Shown here: positions 33,347 through 41,903 of the stretch, piece after piece | Numbering within the stretch: the first letter of the stretch is position 1 | Layout: each line of letters begins with the position of its first letter | Assembly: GCF_032678705.1 (NCBI RefSeq) | Contig: NZ_JAVTSS010000002.1 | Coordinates: forward strand, 1,054,001-1,118,000 | Direction of reading: 5' to 3' | DNA: 64,000 bases | DNA from: Pedobacter frigiditerrae | GTDB lineage: Bacteria; Bacteroidota; Bacteroidia; Sphingobacteriales; Sphingobacteriaceae | Program-made: the position numbers and the translations under genes | The notes under the pieces: model-generated | What the model was told of the DNA's origin: nothing | The model's input: only the letters and a program-made list of their open reading frames with translations | The model's database searches: none

Positions 33347-33711
33347 CTAATCGACTTCCCGAAAGGGGAAAATGCTAGGTTCATCAATTTAAAATGTTGT
33401 AAGCCAAATGGAATCCCTACGATGGTAATGCAAAATAACAAGCCAAAAACAAGGTGAGTTAATACTATCCAAATACCGCCAAAAACTAACCAAATAATAT
33501 TCATAATGGTTGATAAACATCCAATATTAGAGGAGGTATCTGTTATTCTCACACCGAATGGAGCTAAACCTACTATGGCAAATTTAAAACATTGAATGCC
33601 AAAAGGAATGCCTACGATAGTTAAGCACAAAACCAATCCTCCAAAAATATACTGGAAGAAAATAAATATCCCTCCAAAAATTACCCAAATGATATTGCCA
33701 ATGAAACTCAT
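33343..33711 (-). CDS. YccF-domain inner membrane protein
   Basis: 122 residues from the ATG at 33711 (MSFIGNIIWVIFGGIFIFF); the frame extends upstream to 33750 without support. Two YccF repeats are clear: the first has LCLTIVGIPFGIQCFKFAIV with GLAPFGVRI, the second has FCITIVGIPFGLQHFKLMNL with AFSPFGKSI. Each holds two hydrophobic helices around the IVGIPFG turn. YccF (formerly DUF307) proteins are small membrane proteins of unknown role. Family assignment is confident. Confidence 0.9.
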   Translation of the reverse strand: MSFIGNIIWVIFGGIFIFFQYIFGGLVLCLTIVGIPFGIQCFKFAIVGLAPFGVRITDTSSNIGCLSTIMNIIWLVFGGIWIVLTHLVFGLLFCITIVGIPFGLQHFKLMNLAFSPFGKSIS

Positions 33712-33818
33712 GGTTTTGAGATAGGCAAATTGCTTAAATGTTACATACAAAATAGAATTTTAGGTTTTAATAATTATGGTAAATGCGTAATTTGCTGTAC
33801 ACACAAAAACCTAAAAGA

Positions 33819-34175
33819 ATGAAAAAATTAATTGTTTTTTCGGCTATTGCCTTATGCCTTGCTTTTGCACAAGCCAAGGCTCAAACTGTAAACGAAGTTA
33901 GATTAAGTGAACTCCGTTCAACGTATATCGAAATCTCAGAATTCAAGCGTTACCTAAGCGATAAAATTTTTATCCATCTGGAGTATGGGCAAAAAATCGA
34001 GGATGCTAGAACAAATGCAGTTATTAAGGATGATGATGGAAAGGATTTAGAGTTTAATTCATTAATAGATTGTGTAAACAAGCTTAAAAACTACGGTTAC
34101 GAACTCTTCGAGGCTTACACATTAAAGTACGATGAAAGAAATGCGGTAAAATATTACATCTTGAAAAGGAAGTAG
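33819..34175 (+). CDS. small secreted protein of unknown function
   Basis: 118 residues from the ATG at 33819, which starts a clean signal peptide (MKKLIVFSAIALCLAFAQAK). The frame begins at 33783 but those 12 codons precede the signal. The mature part (VNEVRLSELRSTYIEI, then FIHLEYGQKIEDARTN and KLKNYGYELFEAYTLKYD) is a mixed alpha/beta domain of about 95 residues with no family that I recognise. It stands alone between the YccF gene and aat. Probably periplasmic. Confidence 0.65.
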   Translation: MKKLIVFSAIALCLAFAQAKAQTVNEVRLSELRSTYIEISEFKRYLSDKIFIHLEYGQKIEDARTNAVIKDDDGKDLEFNSLIDCVNKLKNYGYELFEAYTLKYDERNAVKYYILKRK

Positions 34176-34208
34176 TTTTTAGAGAAAACCTTTCCCTATA
34201 ATTGCAAA

Positions 34209-34841
34209 ATGATTTTCCAACTGCTAGATGATGAGCTCATTTTTCCTGATACTGCTTTGGCAGAGCCAGATGGTTTGCTTGCCATTGGTGGAGACTTAAG
34301 TGAAGAAAGATTGTTTTTGGCGTATCAAAGCGGAATTTTTCCTTGGTTTAGTGAAGGAGACCCTATCCTTTGGTATGCGCCACACGAGCGATGCGTAATT
34401 TTTCCCGATAAGATTAAAATCAGTAAAAGTATGCGTAAAACGTTAGCTTCAGATGTGTTTAACGTAACAGAAAACAAGGCTTTTGAAAAAGTTATTGAGC
34501 ATTGTGCAAAAACCCCAAGGATTGGTCAAGATGGCACTTGGATAACCCATGAAATGCAACAAGCCTATATTAAACTTCACGAAAAAGGATTGGCACACAG
34601 CGTGGAAGTTTGGCAAAATAATGAATTAGTTGGTGGTTTATATGGGGTTAAAATCAACAACGTATTTTGTGGAGAAAGTATGTTCAGCTTGGTAAGTAAT
34701 GCCTCAAAAACAGCGTTGATTCATTTGAGCAAAATGGAATTTGAATTGATAGATTGTCAATTACCGAATGACCATTTGATGAGTTTAGGGGCAGAAATGA
34801 TAAGTAGGGAAGATTATTTGAAGGTATTAAGTGTAAGATAA
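34209..34841 (+). CDS. aat: leucyl/phenylalanyl-tRNA--protein transferase
   Basis: 210 residues. The family signature is complete: FPDTALAEPDGLLAIGGDLS, LLxAYxxGIFPWF-type FLAYQSGIFPWFSEGDPILW, WYAPHERCVIFP, GQDGTWITHEMQQAYIKLHE, GLAHSVEVWQNNELVGGLYG, and FCGESMFSLVSNASKTALIH. It adds Leu or Phe from tRNA to N-terminal Lys/Arg of proteins and marks them for ClpAP/ClpS degradation by the N-end rule. It is a single gene in the cytoplasm; length is normal. Confidence 0.96.
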   Translation: MIFQLLDDELIFPDTALAEPDGLLAIGGDLSEERLFLAYQSGIFPWFSEGDPILWYAPHERCVIFPDKIKISKSMRKTLASDVFNVTENKAFEKVIEHCAKTPRIGQDGTWITHEMQQAYIKLHEKGLAHSVEVWQNNELVGGLYGVKINNVFCGESMFSLVSNASKTALIHLSKMEFELIDCQLPNDHLMSLGAEMISREDYLKVLSVR

Positions 34842-34846
34842 AAGAG

Positions 34847-34870
34847 GTCTTCGACTACGCTCAGCCTGAC
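34847..34870. repeat. CTTCGACTACGCTCAG dispersed repeat
   Basis: GTCTTCGACTACGCTCAGCC followed by TGAC. It shares the 16-base core with copies at 12922, 52070 (inverted) and 52121. It occupies the 40-bp gap between aat and the convergent gene at 34882. Confidence 0.65.
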
Positions 34871-34881
34871 AATTCTAATGT

Positions 34882-35538
34882 TTAAGGGCTTAGAATCTTA
34901 TCAACTTCATCTGGCGTCATTCCAGGTTTAATAGCTTGTAGATATAGAGCAGAGATAATGTGACCATCAAACTCGTCTAATTTAACAAGGTTAGAGTTTA
35001 GGATGGTGAAAACGCTATTTGGTGCTAATTTGCTGTTATTTAAGAATCCTAAAGTTTTAATAATGTTTCTTCTGAAGAAATTTTTGGCATTTGCTCTATT
35101 TCCAAACTTCTTAATGTTGATTAAATTCTGACCCCAATAAATTTCAGATAATTTTGTGGATTTGATTCGATAAGAACCTGGAGAGGTTAAAGGGGTTTTG
35201 CTCAATGTGTATGACTCGAAATCTTCGGGGTTGTTTCCAAATACAATCTGATAGTTTTCTTCAGTATCACTTGTAGCTTTTTTAATATCAAGCGCTGTTA
35301 GTTTGCGAATTTGGTTAAAAAATGAATCTACTTCTTTAACCAGATAAAGTGAGGTGTCACCATAAATCTTATATCTAATAGGAACTACCCATTTAGATAA
35401 TGTTTCATACTCACCTGCTTTTCTTCGTTTAAACACAATCTCATTAAACACGATTTTCTCGTCTGGTGTTAATTTTTGAGCATAGACATCAATGCTTATT
35501 GCAATGAATAGAAGTAAAATGAATTTTAATTTAAACAT
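34882..35538 (-). CDS. secreted protein, DUF2927-like
   Basis: 218 residues with a signal peptide (MFKLKFILLLFIAISIDVYA). The mature part has ETLSKWVVPIRYKIYGD, VDSFFNQIRKLTALDI, YQIVFGNNPEDFESY, then LDEFDGHIISALYLQAIKPG and MTPDEVDKIL. The order, an alpha/beta protease-like start and an end of the LYxxxxxPGM type, recalls the DUF2927 family, which is distantly related to zinc proteases. I see no HExxH, so catalysis is doubtful. No operon partner is obvious. Assignment is tentative. Confidence 0.6.
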   Translation of the reverse strand: MFKLKFILLLFIAISIDVYAQKLTPDEKIVFNEIVFKRRKAGEYETLSKWVVPIRYKIYGDTSLYLVKEVDSFFNQIRKLTALDIKKATSDTEENYQIVFGNNPEDFESYTLSKTPLTSPGSYRIKSTKLSEIYWGQNLINIKKFGNRANAKNFFRRNIIKTLGFLNNSKLAPNSVFTILNSNLVKLDEFDGHIISALYLQAIKPGMTPDEVDKILSP

Positions 35539-35608
35539 ATATTACCCGATTAATATTTTCAATTGCAACTTGTCCCCAGTCTCATATCGCACATCTCAAT
35601 ACTCATAT

Positions 35609-38506
35609 CTAGTTCAACAACTCTCTAATATCGTCTTTACTTAATGATTTGAAGAAACTTTCTTCAGTAGTAATTAATGAATTTGCCAACGATTTTTTAC
35701 GTCTTTGTAGCGCTAGAATCTTTTCTTCAACGGTATCTTTTGAAATAAATTTATAAATAAAAACCTTCTTATCCTGACCAATTCTATGTGTTCTGTCTAT
35801 GGCTTGTTGCTCAACTGCAGGATTCCACCAAGGGTCTAAAATAAATACATAATCTGCTTGCGTCAAGTTTAAACCAACTCCACCAGCTTTTATAGAAATT
35901 AAGAATACTTTTAAGTCCTTGTTTTCTTGAAACTCAGCTACAATTTCTCCACGGTTTTTTGTGCCACCATCTAGGTATGCATAAGGAATATTTTGTTGCT
36001 CAAAACATTCTCTAAATATGCTGAGGTGTTTTACAAATTGAGAGAAAATCAAAACTTTATGTCCACCCTTTAAAACGCTATCTAAAGTGTGCATCACATT
36101 TTCAAATTTCCCAGAGTCAGATGTATAGTTTTCATCTATCATCACAGGGTGATTTGCCAATTGCCTTAGTGCTGTTAAACCTTGCAATAGCTGAACTTGT
36201 TTTTTTGCCAAACCGCCAGTTTCCATGTCTTTCAGCAAATCGTTTCGGTAAGCCGATTTAATCTTTTCATATTCTGCGGCTTGGTCTTCGCTCATATCGC
36301 AATAATATATTTGCTCTGTTTTCGGGGGAAGTTCTGCAGCAACTTGTTCTTTCGTTCTACGTAAAACAAAAGGCTTGATAATGGCTTGTAGTTTTTTCGC
36401 TTTTTCTTCGTCTTTGCGTTTCTCTATAGCTTGCACATACTCTTCATTAAAAAAAGATTGTGTGCCCAACAATCCTGGATTTAAGAAAGTTAATTGCGTC
36501 CATAAGTCGCCAACAGAGTTTTCTACAGGTGTACCGCTTAGAACCAATTTATGCCTTGATTTGAGCATTCTAACAGCTTTGAATGACTTTGAAGAAGGAT
36601 TTTTGATATTCTGACTTTCATCAAGAATGATATAATTAAAGTAGAATTTACTTATCAATTCTGAATCTACACGGGTAATTCCATAGGTCGTAATTACCAA
36701 ATCGTATTTATCAAAAAGGCTGATGTCTTTATTTCTGAAAGTTCCAGTATGGGCGTGAATTTTCAGCTTAGGCGTAAATTTTTTCGCCTCGTTTAGCCAG
36801 TTATAAATCAACGATGTTGGCATGATAATTAACGAAGCACTATGGGTTGCATTTTGCTCATCTTCTTCCTTTAACTTCTGCAACATGGCCAAAGTCTGAA
36901 TGGTTTTACCCAAACCCATATCGTCAGCTAAACAACCACCAAAATTATATTCGCGTAAAAAGCTAAACCAATTGTAACCCGCTTTTTGATAATGACGCAA
37001 ATCTCCTTTAAAATTAACTGGCATTGCTGTATCTGCAATATCCTCGAAATCGTTTAATCTTTGCAGTTTTCTATCAAGCGTAACATTAGCTAGACTATCT
37101 TCCGCTAAATCGTTAATTAAACCAATGTGATGTTTCTTTAACTTCAAATTTTTAGTGCCATCAGCCAAACTAAAGATGCTACTATATTGCGTAAACCACT
37201 TTTCTGGAATAATAGCTATATCGCCATCTGGCAAAATAAACTCTCTTTTTTTATGAAGTATATGCTGTTTTAAAGCGATAAATGGAATGGGATGAATACC
37301 GAAATAAACGATGGCATTAATATCAAACCAATCGTTGTCTGCTGTGATTTCGAAATCAATTTTATTAGCGCCAAATACAAATCGTTTGCCACTACTTGCT
37401 TGCTCAATCTCGAAACCTTGCTCTTGCAAAACTTCAATATGTTCGTTTACCCAAGTAATTATAGCATAAGATGGATTGTCATTTTCACTCAAGTTAGGTA
37501 ACTCCAAATGATGAAAAAGTGCAGAAACTTTCTTTAAGCCCAAACTTTGCAAAAAGGTATATTTTGCTTTCTCCCAATCGCTATTTCTTTTGATGCGAGT
37601 GAAGGTATAATTGTCTTCATCCTTACTTAGGCGAACGGTAACCTTATTTTCGTTACCCATTGCAAAAGCATATTGCCCATATTTAAAGTAAAGCTGAATT
37701 TGAGAAACGCCACCATCAACATAAATAACTTTGATGACTGGAGTGGCTTCATGCTTCTCTGTTTTAATTTCAAAACCTTCAGCGTAAACGTGATGTTTTT
37801 CTATCAGTGGTGCTACAAATTTTTCGAAATAAGTTTCTTCGGTAGCTTTTGGTATGGCGATGTAACGCTTGTTTAAAAATGGCACAAACTTCTTTCCTTC
37901 AATATCGCCTTCAAAAAAGTAAAGCATATCGTTTAATAACATCCAAGCAGGGTGATTGCAAACTACCTGTGCATCTTTAAACATAAAATCGATGCGTAAA
38001 CCTTGATATTTAATAGTCGGGAAATACCTTGTCTCCGTTTCACTTCTTCTAAAATGGAAAAGCACAGTTGCGGGCTCGGTTGCTAATTCTATTTTGCGCT
38101 CTGCAGGCCAACCATCTTTATCCATTAAATACAAACCATCTTTTACCTTCAGTATTTCTAGAACTTCAGCCAGTTTTTTTTCAATTTTTGGCCTAACGCT
38201 TTCATAGAATTTATCATCGTAAAACTTGCTGAAAAATTCAAAAGGTCGAATGGCTTTTTTATGATATTTTTTAATGATGTAGTCTTGTTCCGTTTCATCT
38301 AAAATCTTGATGAGCTTAAAATCAACATCTGTTAAATGTTTGGCAAATTCTTTAGCGGTATGCGTAAATAAACGTTGGTAGGTTAAAGAAAAATCGCCCT
38401 GCGGATTAAGTTGCACAATATGCGGCTCGATTAAATAGCCGAGAAACTCATGCTTACATAAGGAATATACGATTTTGCAGGGGCTGGAACTATTTACGCG
38501 TAACAT
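35609..38506 (-). CDS. SNF2-family DEAD/DEAH-box ATPase
   Basis: 965 residues. The N-terminal ~480 residues are specific to bacterial SNF2 proteins (SNF2_N-associated region). The motor then starts: LRHYQKAGYNWFSFLREYNF, motif I LADDMGLGKTIQTL (residues ~523-536), motif Ia ASLIIMPTSLIYNW, motif II LDESQNIKN (DESQ, where DEAH or DEAQ is usual), motif III LVLSGTPVENSVGDL. In RecA lobe 2 come VLIFSQFVKHL, ISIKAGGVGLNLT and the arginine-finger motif DRTHRIGQ. It is a DNA translocase that probably remodels protein-DNA complexes or acts with RNA polymerase. It is complete and stands alone. Confidence 0.93.
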   Translation of the reverse strand: MLRVNSSSPCKIVYSLCKHEFLGYLIEPHIVQLNPQGDFSLTYQRLFTHTAKEFAKHLTDVDFKLIKILDETEQDYIIKKYHKKAIRPFEFFSKFYDDKFYESVRPKIEKKLAEVLEILKVKDGLYLMDKDGWPAERKIELATEPATVLFHFRRSETETRYFPTIKYQGLRIDFMFKDAQVVCNHPAWMLLNDMLYFFEGDIEGKKFVPFLNKRYIAIPKATEETYFEKFVAPLIEKHHVYAEGFEIKTEKHEATPVIKVIYVDGGVSQIQLYFKYGQYAFAMGNENKVTVRLSKDEDNYTFTRIKRNSDWEKAKYTFLQSLGLKKVSALFHHLELPNLSENDNPSYAIITWVNEHIEVLQEQGFEIEQASSGKRFVFGANKIDFEITADNDWFDINAIVYFGIHPIPFIALKQHILHKKREFILPDGDIAIIPEKWFTQYSSIFSLADGTKNLKLKKHHIGLINDLAEDSLANVTLDRKLQRLNDFEDIADTAMPVNFKGDLRHYQKAGYNWFSFLREYNFGGCLADDMGLGKTIQTLAMLQKLKEEDEQNATHSASLIIMPTSLIYNWLNEAKKFTPKLKIHAHTGTFRNKDISLFDKYDLVITTYGITRVDSELISKFYFNYIILDESQNIKNPSSKSFKAVRMLKSRHKLVLSGTPVENSVGDLWTQLTFLNPGLLGTQSFFNEEYVQAIEKRKDEEKAKKLQAIIKPFVLRRTKEQVAAELPPKTEQIYYCDMSEDQAAEYEKIKSAYRNDLLKDMETGGLAKKQVQLLQGLTALRQLANHPVMIDENYTSDSGKFENVMHTLDSVLKGGHKVLIFSQFVKHLSIFRECFEQQNIPYAYLDGGTKNRGEIVAEFQENKDLKVFLISIKAGGVGLNLTQADYVFILDPWWNPAVEQQAIDRTHRIGQDKKVFIYKFISKDTVEEKILALQRRKKSLANSLITTEESFFKSLSKDDIRELLN

Positions 38507-38830
38507 TGGTCAAGGGCTAAAAGAAAGAAAAGGTAAGCATCTAAAAAATTCTAAACTTACAGTAAAAAGTTGAGTGTTCAAACATTTAAGAAATGTTTTT
38601 AAAGAAGTTTTTATTGGTTCAATAGTTCATTGGCTCATTAGTAAGCTGTATCTATTAGAAAAGCAGTGTCATTCGTGGGAAACTAAGACAGTCTGGCTTT
38701 ACGTTAAATCTTTTTCGTGAAAAACTCAAAAGGATACCACTGCAATCCAGTTTATGGATAAAGGCTTGTGCTGCTATTTAGGGTTGCTTGCGCAAAGTAA
38801 GACTGCCATTCTCCACCAACTTCGTTTATA
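38507..38830. other. gene-free DNA upstream of the SNF2 gene
   Basis: Part of a 652-bp gap. No convincing frame. It has GAAAAGCAGTG near 38659, also present near 12639, and TATTTAGGGTTGC near 38777, whose reverse complement lies near 24996. The shared strings suggest remnants of dispersed elements. Confidence 0.4.
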
Positions 38831-38884
38831 AGCCTGATAGTAGCGAGCACGGAATGAAATGGAGTAAAGCGAATAGCAGGGCAG
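38831..38884. repeat. dispersed repeat with variable centre, copy C
   Basis: AGCCTGATAGTAGCGAGCAC and GTAAAGCGAATAGCAGGGC match the flanks of copy B at 25031 with few changes. The centre here is short (GGAATGAAATGGA) with no strong hairpin. Confidence 0.6.
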
Positions 38885-38979
38885 GTTTTGCCAAGGATTA
38901 CTCCTCCATTCACTTTCAAATGATTAATCTTTCTACTAAACCAATGCTACAAATGAACCAATGAACAAATTTTCTTCTC

Positions 38980-39010
38980 CCGTTCGTCGAAAAATTACAG
39001 CCGTTCGTCG
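38980..39010. promoter_or_regulatory. two direct repeats CCGTTCGTCG, 21-bp period (LytTR-type site?)
   Basis: Identical 10-mers at 38980-38989 and 39001-39010 have starts exactly 21 bp apart, two helical turns. This is the geometry of LytTR-type response regulator sites. They lie 148 bp upstream of the GIN-domain gene at 39159. An open frame of 61 codons overlaps them but has no protein-like features. The binding protein is not in the window. Confidence 0.45.
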
Positions 39011-39158
39011 TGAGTTACTTGCTCATGGTCTAAAAGGCCAATATCTCCTGCAACCTTTTGCCCTTATCGTCGTCTTATTTACGAAACCTGCCAGCAAGGG
39101 CTTGCAGAAAAAACAAATTATAAATAACAGATTAACAATCACATAAAATATTAAGGAT

Positions 39159-39800
39159 ATGAAAACTTCTATCAAAACATTATTCGCAGCAGCATTAACA
39201 CTAGTAGTATTAACCAGTTCTGCATTCGCATCTACAGACGTAAAAAACAATAACGTAACTGTATTAAATCAAGTAAAAAACATCAGTAAAATTGAAGTAA
39301 AAGGAAACGTAGAAGTTATCCTTGTGCAGGCTCCAGTTGAGAGTGTAAAAGTTTACGACAGTTACTATTCTAAAAATGCTTTGGTGCAACAACAAGATGG
39401 TATCTTACGTATCAGCTCTTTCCAAAAAGAAACTTTATCTGTAGTAGTTTATGTTCGTGACCTTTCATCAATCGAAGCTGGCGATAACGCACAAGTAAAA
39501 ACTTATGGCAAAATCAATTTCTTAAGTTTAGCTGTTAAATTAAGCGGTAACGCAACTGCGGATATCAATGCATCAACAATCAGTTTATATACTTCGGTAA
39601 AAGACAGTGCAAGTTTAAAATTAGCTGGTTCAACAACTGACCACTATGCAGTGTTAAGCGCACAAGCTAAATTAAACATGGGTTCTTTTGTAGCTGAAAC
39701 CTCAAGCGTAAATTCTACAGCAACTGTTATTGCAAAAGCAAAACCTGTAAAACAAACTTTAGAAAATTTGGTTATTGATGATATCGATTTAGCAAAATAG
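39159..39800 (+). CDS. secreted GIN-domain (DUF2807) protein
   Basis: 213 residues with a signal peptide (ending in SAFAS). The mature part is a right-handed beta-helix-like GIN domain: ISKIEVKGNVEVILVQAPVE, SVVVYVRDLSSIEAGDNAQV, LSLAVKLSGNATADINAS and TSVKDSASLKLAGSTTDHY. Alternating beta strands carry SSIEAGDNA-type turns. In other Bacteroidota these domains are described as putative auto-transporter adhesin head regions, often found near LytTR two-component genes. It stands alone between a candidate LytTR site and a strong terminator. Function: envelope or surface protein, unknown ligand. Confidence 0.82.
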   Translation: MKTSIKTLFAAALTLVVLTSSAFASTDVKNNNVTVLNQVKNISKIEVKGNVEVILVQAPVESVKVYDSYYSKNALVQQQDGILRISSFQKETLSVVVYVRDLSSIEAGDNAQVKTYGKINFLSLAVKLSGNATADINASTISLYTSVKDSASLKLAGSTTDHYAVLSAQAKLNMGSFVAETSSVNSTATVIAKAKPVKQTLENLVIDDIDLAK

Positions 39801-39856
39801 CTGAAAGACCAAAGCTGAAAGCAATAGAAAATAATTACTCCATCATATATCTAAAA

Positions 39857-39890
39857 AAAAGAGTGCCGAAAATTACATCGGCACTCTTTT
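39857..39890. terminator. strong bidirectional terminator
   Basis: AAAAGAGTGCCGA (39857-39869) pairs perfectly with TCGGCACTCTTTT (39878-39890) with A- and T-runs on both sides. It ends the GIN-domain gene on the plus strand and can end the minus-strand aldehyde dehydrogenase transcript. Confidence 0.85.
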
Positions 39891-39900
39891 TTGTTTGCTT

Positions 39901-39958
39901 TGTCATTCAGAGCGCCGCGAAGAATCTAAAAGAGAGATTCCTCGTTCCTCGGAATGAC
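39901..39958. repeat. palindromic GTCATTC...GAATGAC repeat
   Basis: GTCATTC at 39902 and GAATGAC at 39952 bound an imperfect palindrome containing GCGCCGCGAAGAATCT and AGATTCCTCGTTCCTCG. Same family as 12553, 20893, 21844 and 24001. It lies between the terminator and the convergent gene end at 39977. Confidence 0.65.
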
Positions 39959-39976
39959 AAAATTTTTTAGGGGCCT

Positions 39977-41518
39977 TTACAAATCAAATTTAATCCCTTG
40001 CGCAAGCGGCAAAGTATTCGCATAATTAATCGTATTTGTTTGCCTACGCATATAAGCTTTCCAAGCATCAGAACCACTTTCTCTACCGCCACCTGTTTCT
40101 TTTTCGCCTCCAAATGCACCGCCAATTTCAGCGCCAGAAGTACCTATGTTTACGTTTGCAATACCACAGTCAGAACCTCCAGCAGATAGAAACTGCTCAG
40201 CTTCTCTTAGGTTTAAAGTCATAATTGCTGATGATAATCCTTGCGGAACTCCATTTTGCAAGGCAATGGCTTCATCCAATTCCTTGTATTTGATTAAATA
40301 TAAAATCGGTGCAAAAGTTTCGTGTTGCACAATCTTATAATCGTTTTTAACTTCTGCAATACAAGCTTTAACATAACAACCTGATGAATATTTTTCACCA
40401 GTTAGAACGCCGCCTTCAACTAAGAATTTTCCGCCTTCATTTTTACATTTTTCTATAGAATCTAAATAACTGGCAACAGCATCTTTGTCAATCAACGGTC
40501 CAACATGATTGTGTTGGTCTAACGGGTCACCAATTCTTAATTGACCATAAGCTTTAACCAATTTAGCTACAAAATTATCGTAAACACTTTCGTGGATAAT
40601 TAATCTTCTTGTCGTGGTACAACGTTGGCCTGCGGTACCAACGGCGCCAAATACAGCACCAATAATAGACATGTCTAAATCGGCGTCTTTTGAAATAATG
40701 ATGGCGTTGTTTCCACCTAATTCCAATAAACTTCTACCCAACCTTGCGCCAACTGCAGCGCCAACTGCTTTGCCCATTCTTGTAGAACCCGTTGCAGAAA
40801 CCAAAGGAATTCTAGTGTCGTTACTTAACAATTCGCCTACCTCTCTATCACCAATAATTAAATTACAAACACCTTCTGGAACTTCATTTGCAATTAAAAC
40901 TTTTTCGATAATATGTTGACAAGCAATTGCCGTTAGCGGTGTTTTTTCTGATGGTTTCCAAATGCAAACATTACCACAAACCCAAGCTAGAGCAGTGTTC
41001 CAGGCCCAAACAGCTACAGGGAAATTAAACGCAGAAATAATCCCTACAATTCCTAGCGGATGCCACTGCTCATACATTCTGTGATTTGGTCTTTCGCTGT
41101 GCATGGTTAAACCATATAATTGACGAGATAAACCTACCGCAAAATCGCAGATATCAATCATTTCTTGCACTTCGCCAAAGCCTTCTTGTAAGCTTTTGCC
41201 CATTTCATAAGAAACTAAAGTGCCCAAAGCTTCTTTATTTGCACGTAAAGCCTCTCCAAATTGACGAACCATTTCTCCACGTTTTGGCGCAGGAACTTTT
41301 CTCCATTCTAAAAATGCTTTTTGTGCAGTTTCTATAACAAGATTATAATCTGCAGCAGAAGCAACTTGAACAGCAGCTATAGTTTTTCCATCAACAGGAG
41401 AGTGGCTTTCTATAACTTTTTCGCTATTTGTTTTGCCCCAATTACTCCCTGTAGCATAAGCAGGATTTATGTTTTCAATCCCTAATTGTTTAAGGATGGC
41501 ATTTATATTATTTTCCAT
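39977..41518 (-). CDS. amaB: aldehyde dehydrogenase, ALDH7 type (aminoadipate-semialdehyde dehydrogenase-like)
   Basis: 513 residues from the ATG at 41518 (MENNINAILKQLGIENINPA); 21 further open codons upstream look non-coding. NAD-binding and catalytic signatures: GIISAFNFPVAVWAWNTALA, WKPSEKTPLTA, SATGSTRMGKAVG, the Glu in LLELGGNNAIII, and the nucleophile Cys in GTAGQRCTTTRRLIIHES. The last is the ALDH7/antiquitin form. Members oxidise alpha-aminoadipic semialdehyde (piperideine-6-carboxylate) in lysine breakdown. No other lysine catabolic gene is nearby, so the substrate is a family inference. Cytoplasmic, complete. Confidence 0.9.
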   Translation of the reverse strand: MENNINAILKQLGIENINPAYATGSNWGKTNSEKVIESHSPVDGKTIAAVQVASAADYNLVIETAQKAFLEWRKVPAPKRGEMVRQFGEALRANKEALGTLVSYEMGKSLQEGFGEVQEMIDICDFAVGLSRQLYGLTMHSERPNHRMYEQWHPLGIVGIISAFNFPVAVWAWNTALAWVCGNVCIWKPSEKTPLTAIACQHIIEKVLIANEVPEGVCNLIIGDREVGELLSNDTRIPLVSATGSTRMGKAVGAAVGARLGRSLLELGGNNAIIISKDADLDMSIIGAVFGAVGTAGQRCTTTRRLIIHESVYDNFVAKLVKAYGQLRIGDPLDQHNHVGPLIDKDAVASYLDSIEKCKNEGGKFLVEGGVLTGEKYSSGCYVKACIAEVKNDYKIVQHETFAPILYLIKYKELDEAIALQNGVPQGLSSAIMTLNLREAEQFLSAGGSDCGIANVNIGTSGAEIGGAFGGEKETGGGRESGSDAWKAYMRRQTNTINYANTLPLAQGIKFDL

Positions 41519-41644
41519 GGTTTGATTTTTTAAATAAAATCGTTCCTTACAAAACAACAAAAAATTAAGCAGGTTTACCAAATTATTGTTGGCGAGGACA
41601 GCAACGTTGTTCAGAACAAAAAGAAATTAACAGAACTTAATTTT
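41519..41644. other. gene-free leader DNA upstream of the aldehyde dehydrogenase
   Basis: 126 bp within a 385-bp divergent gap. AT-rich and without a recognisable gene or clear promoter. The rest of the gap holds the palindromes at 41645-41755 and an AT-rich leader to the M1 peptidase gene. Confidence 0.4.
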
Positions 41645-41755
41645 AGACCTCAGCGAGGTCTTACATCTATAGCCAATATACAATGATGTGCGACCCCAGC
41701 TGGGGTCGAATGTACGTTTCATAATTACTAAACATATTTCATCCCACTGGGATGA
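41645..41755. repeat. cluster of three short palindromes
   Basis: Three hairpins in 111 bp: AGACCTCAGCGAGGTCT (41645-41661), CGACCCCAGCTGGGGTCG (41691-41708) and TCATCCCACTGGGATGA (41739-41755). Each has a 7-8-bp stem; the first two share a central CAGC. No T-runs. This is a known style of intergenic repeat in Bacteroidota, seen here once. Confidence 0.7.
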
Positions 41756-41903
41756 GGAACTTACCGTCATTTTTAACCAAATAGAGACACAGAAGCAATA
41801 GCTGTATGCCAAAGCGTTCAATAAAAATTTAAACAATGTTTTTGTTACTTACATTGTTGTAACTTTATTTCATTGAAATTATCAAACACCAAAAAATATA
41901 AAC

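Noticed and set aside
38961..39146. 61-codon open frame upstream of the GIN-domain gene
   Set aside because: It starts inside repeat-rich DNA and overlaps the direct repeats; the translation is basic and featureless. More likely regulatory leader.
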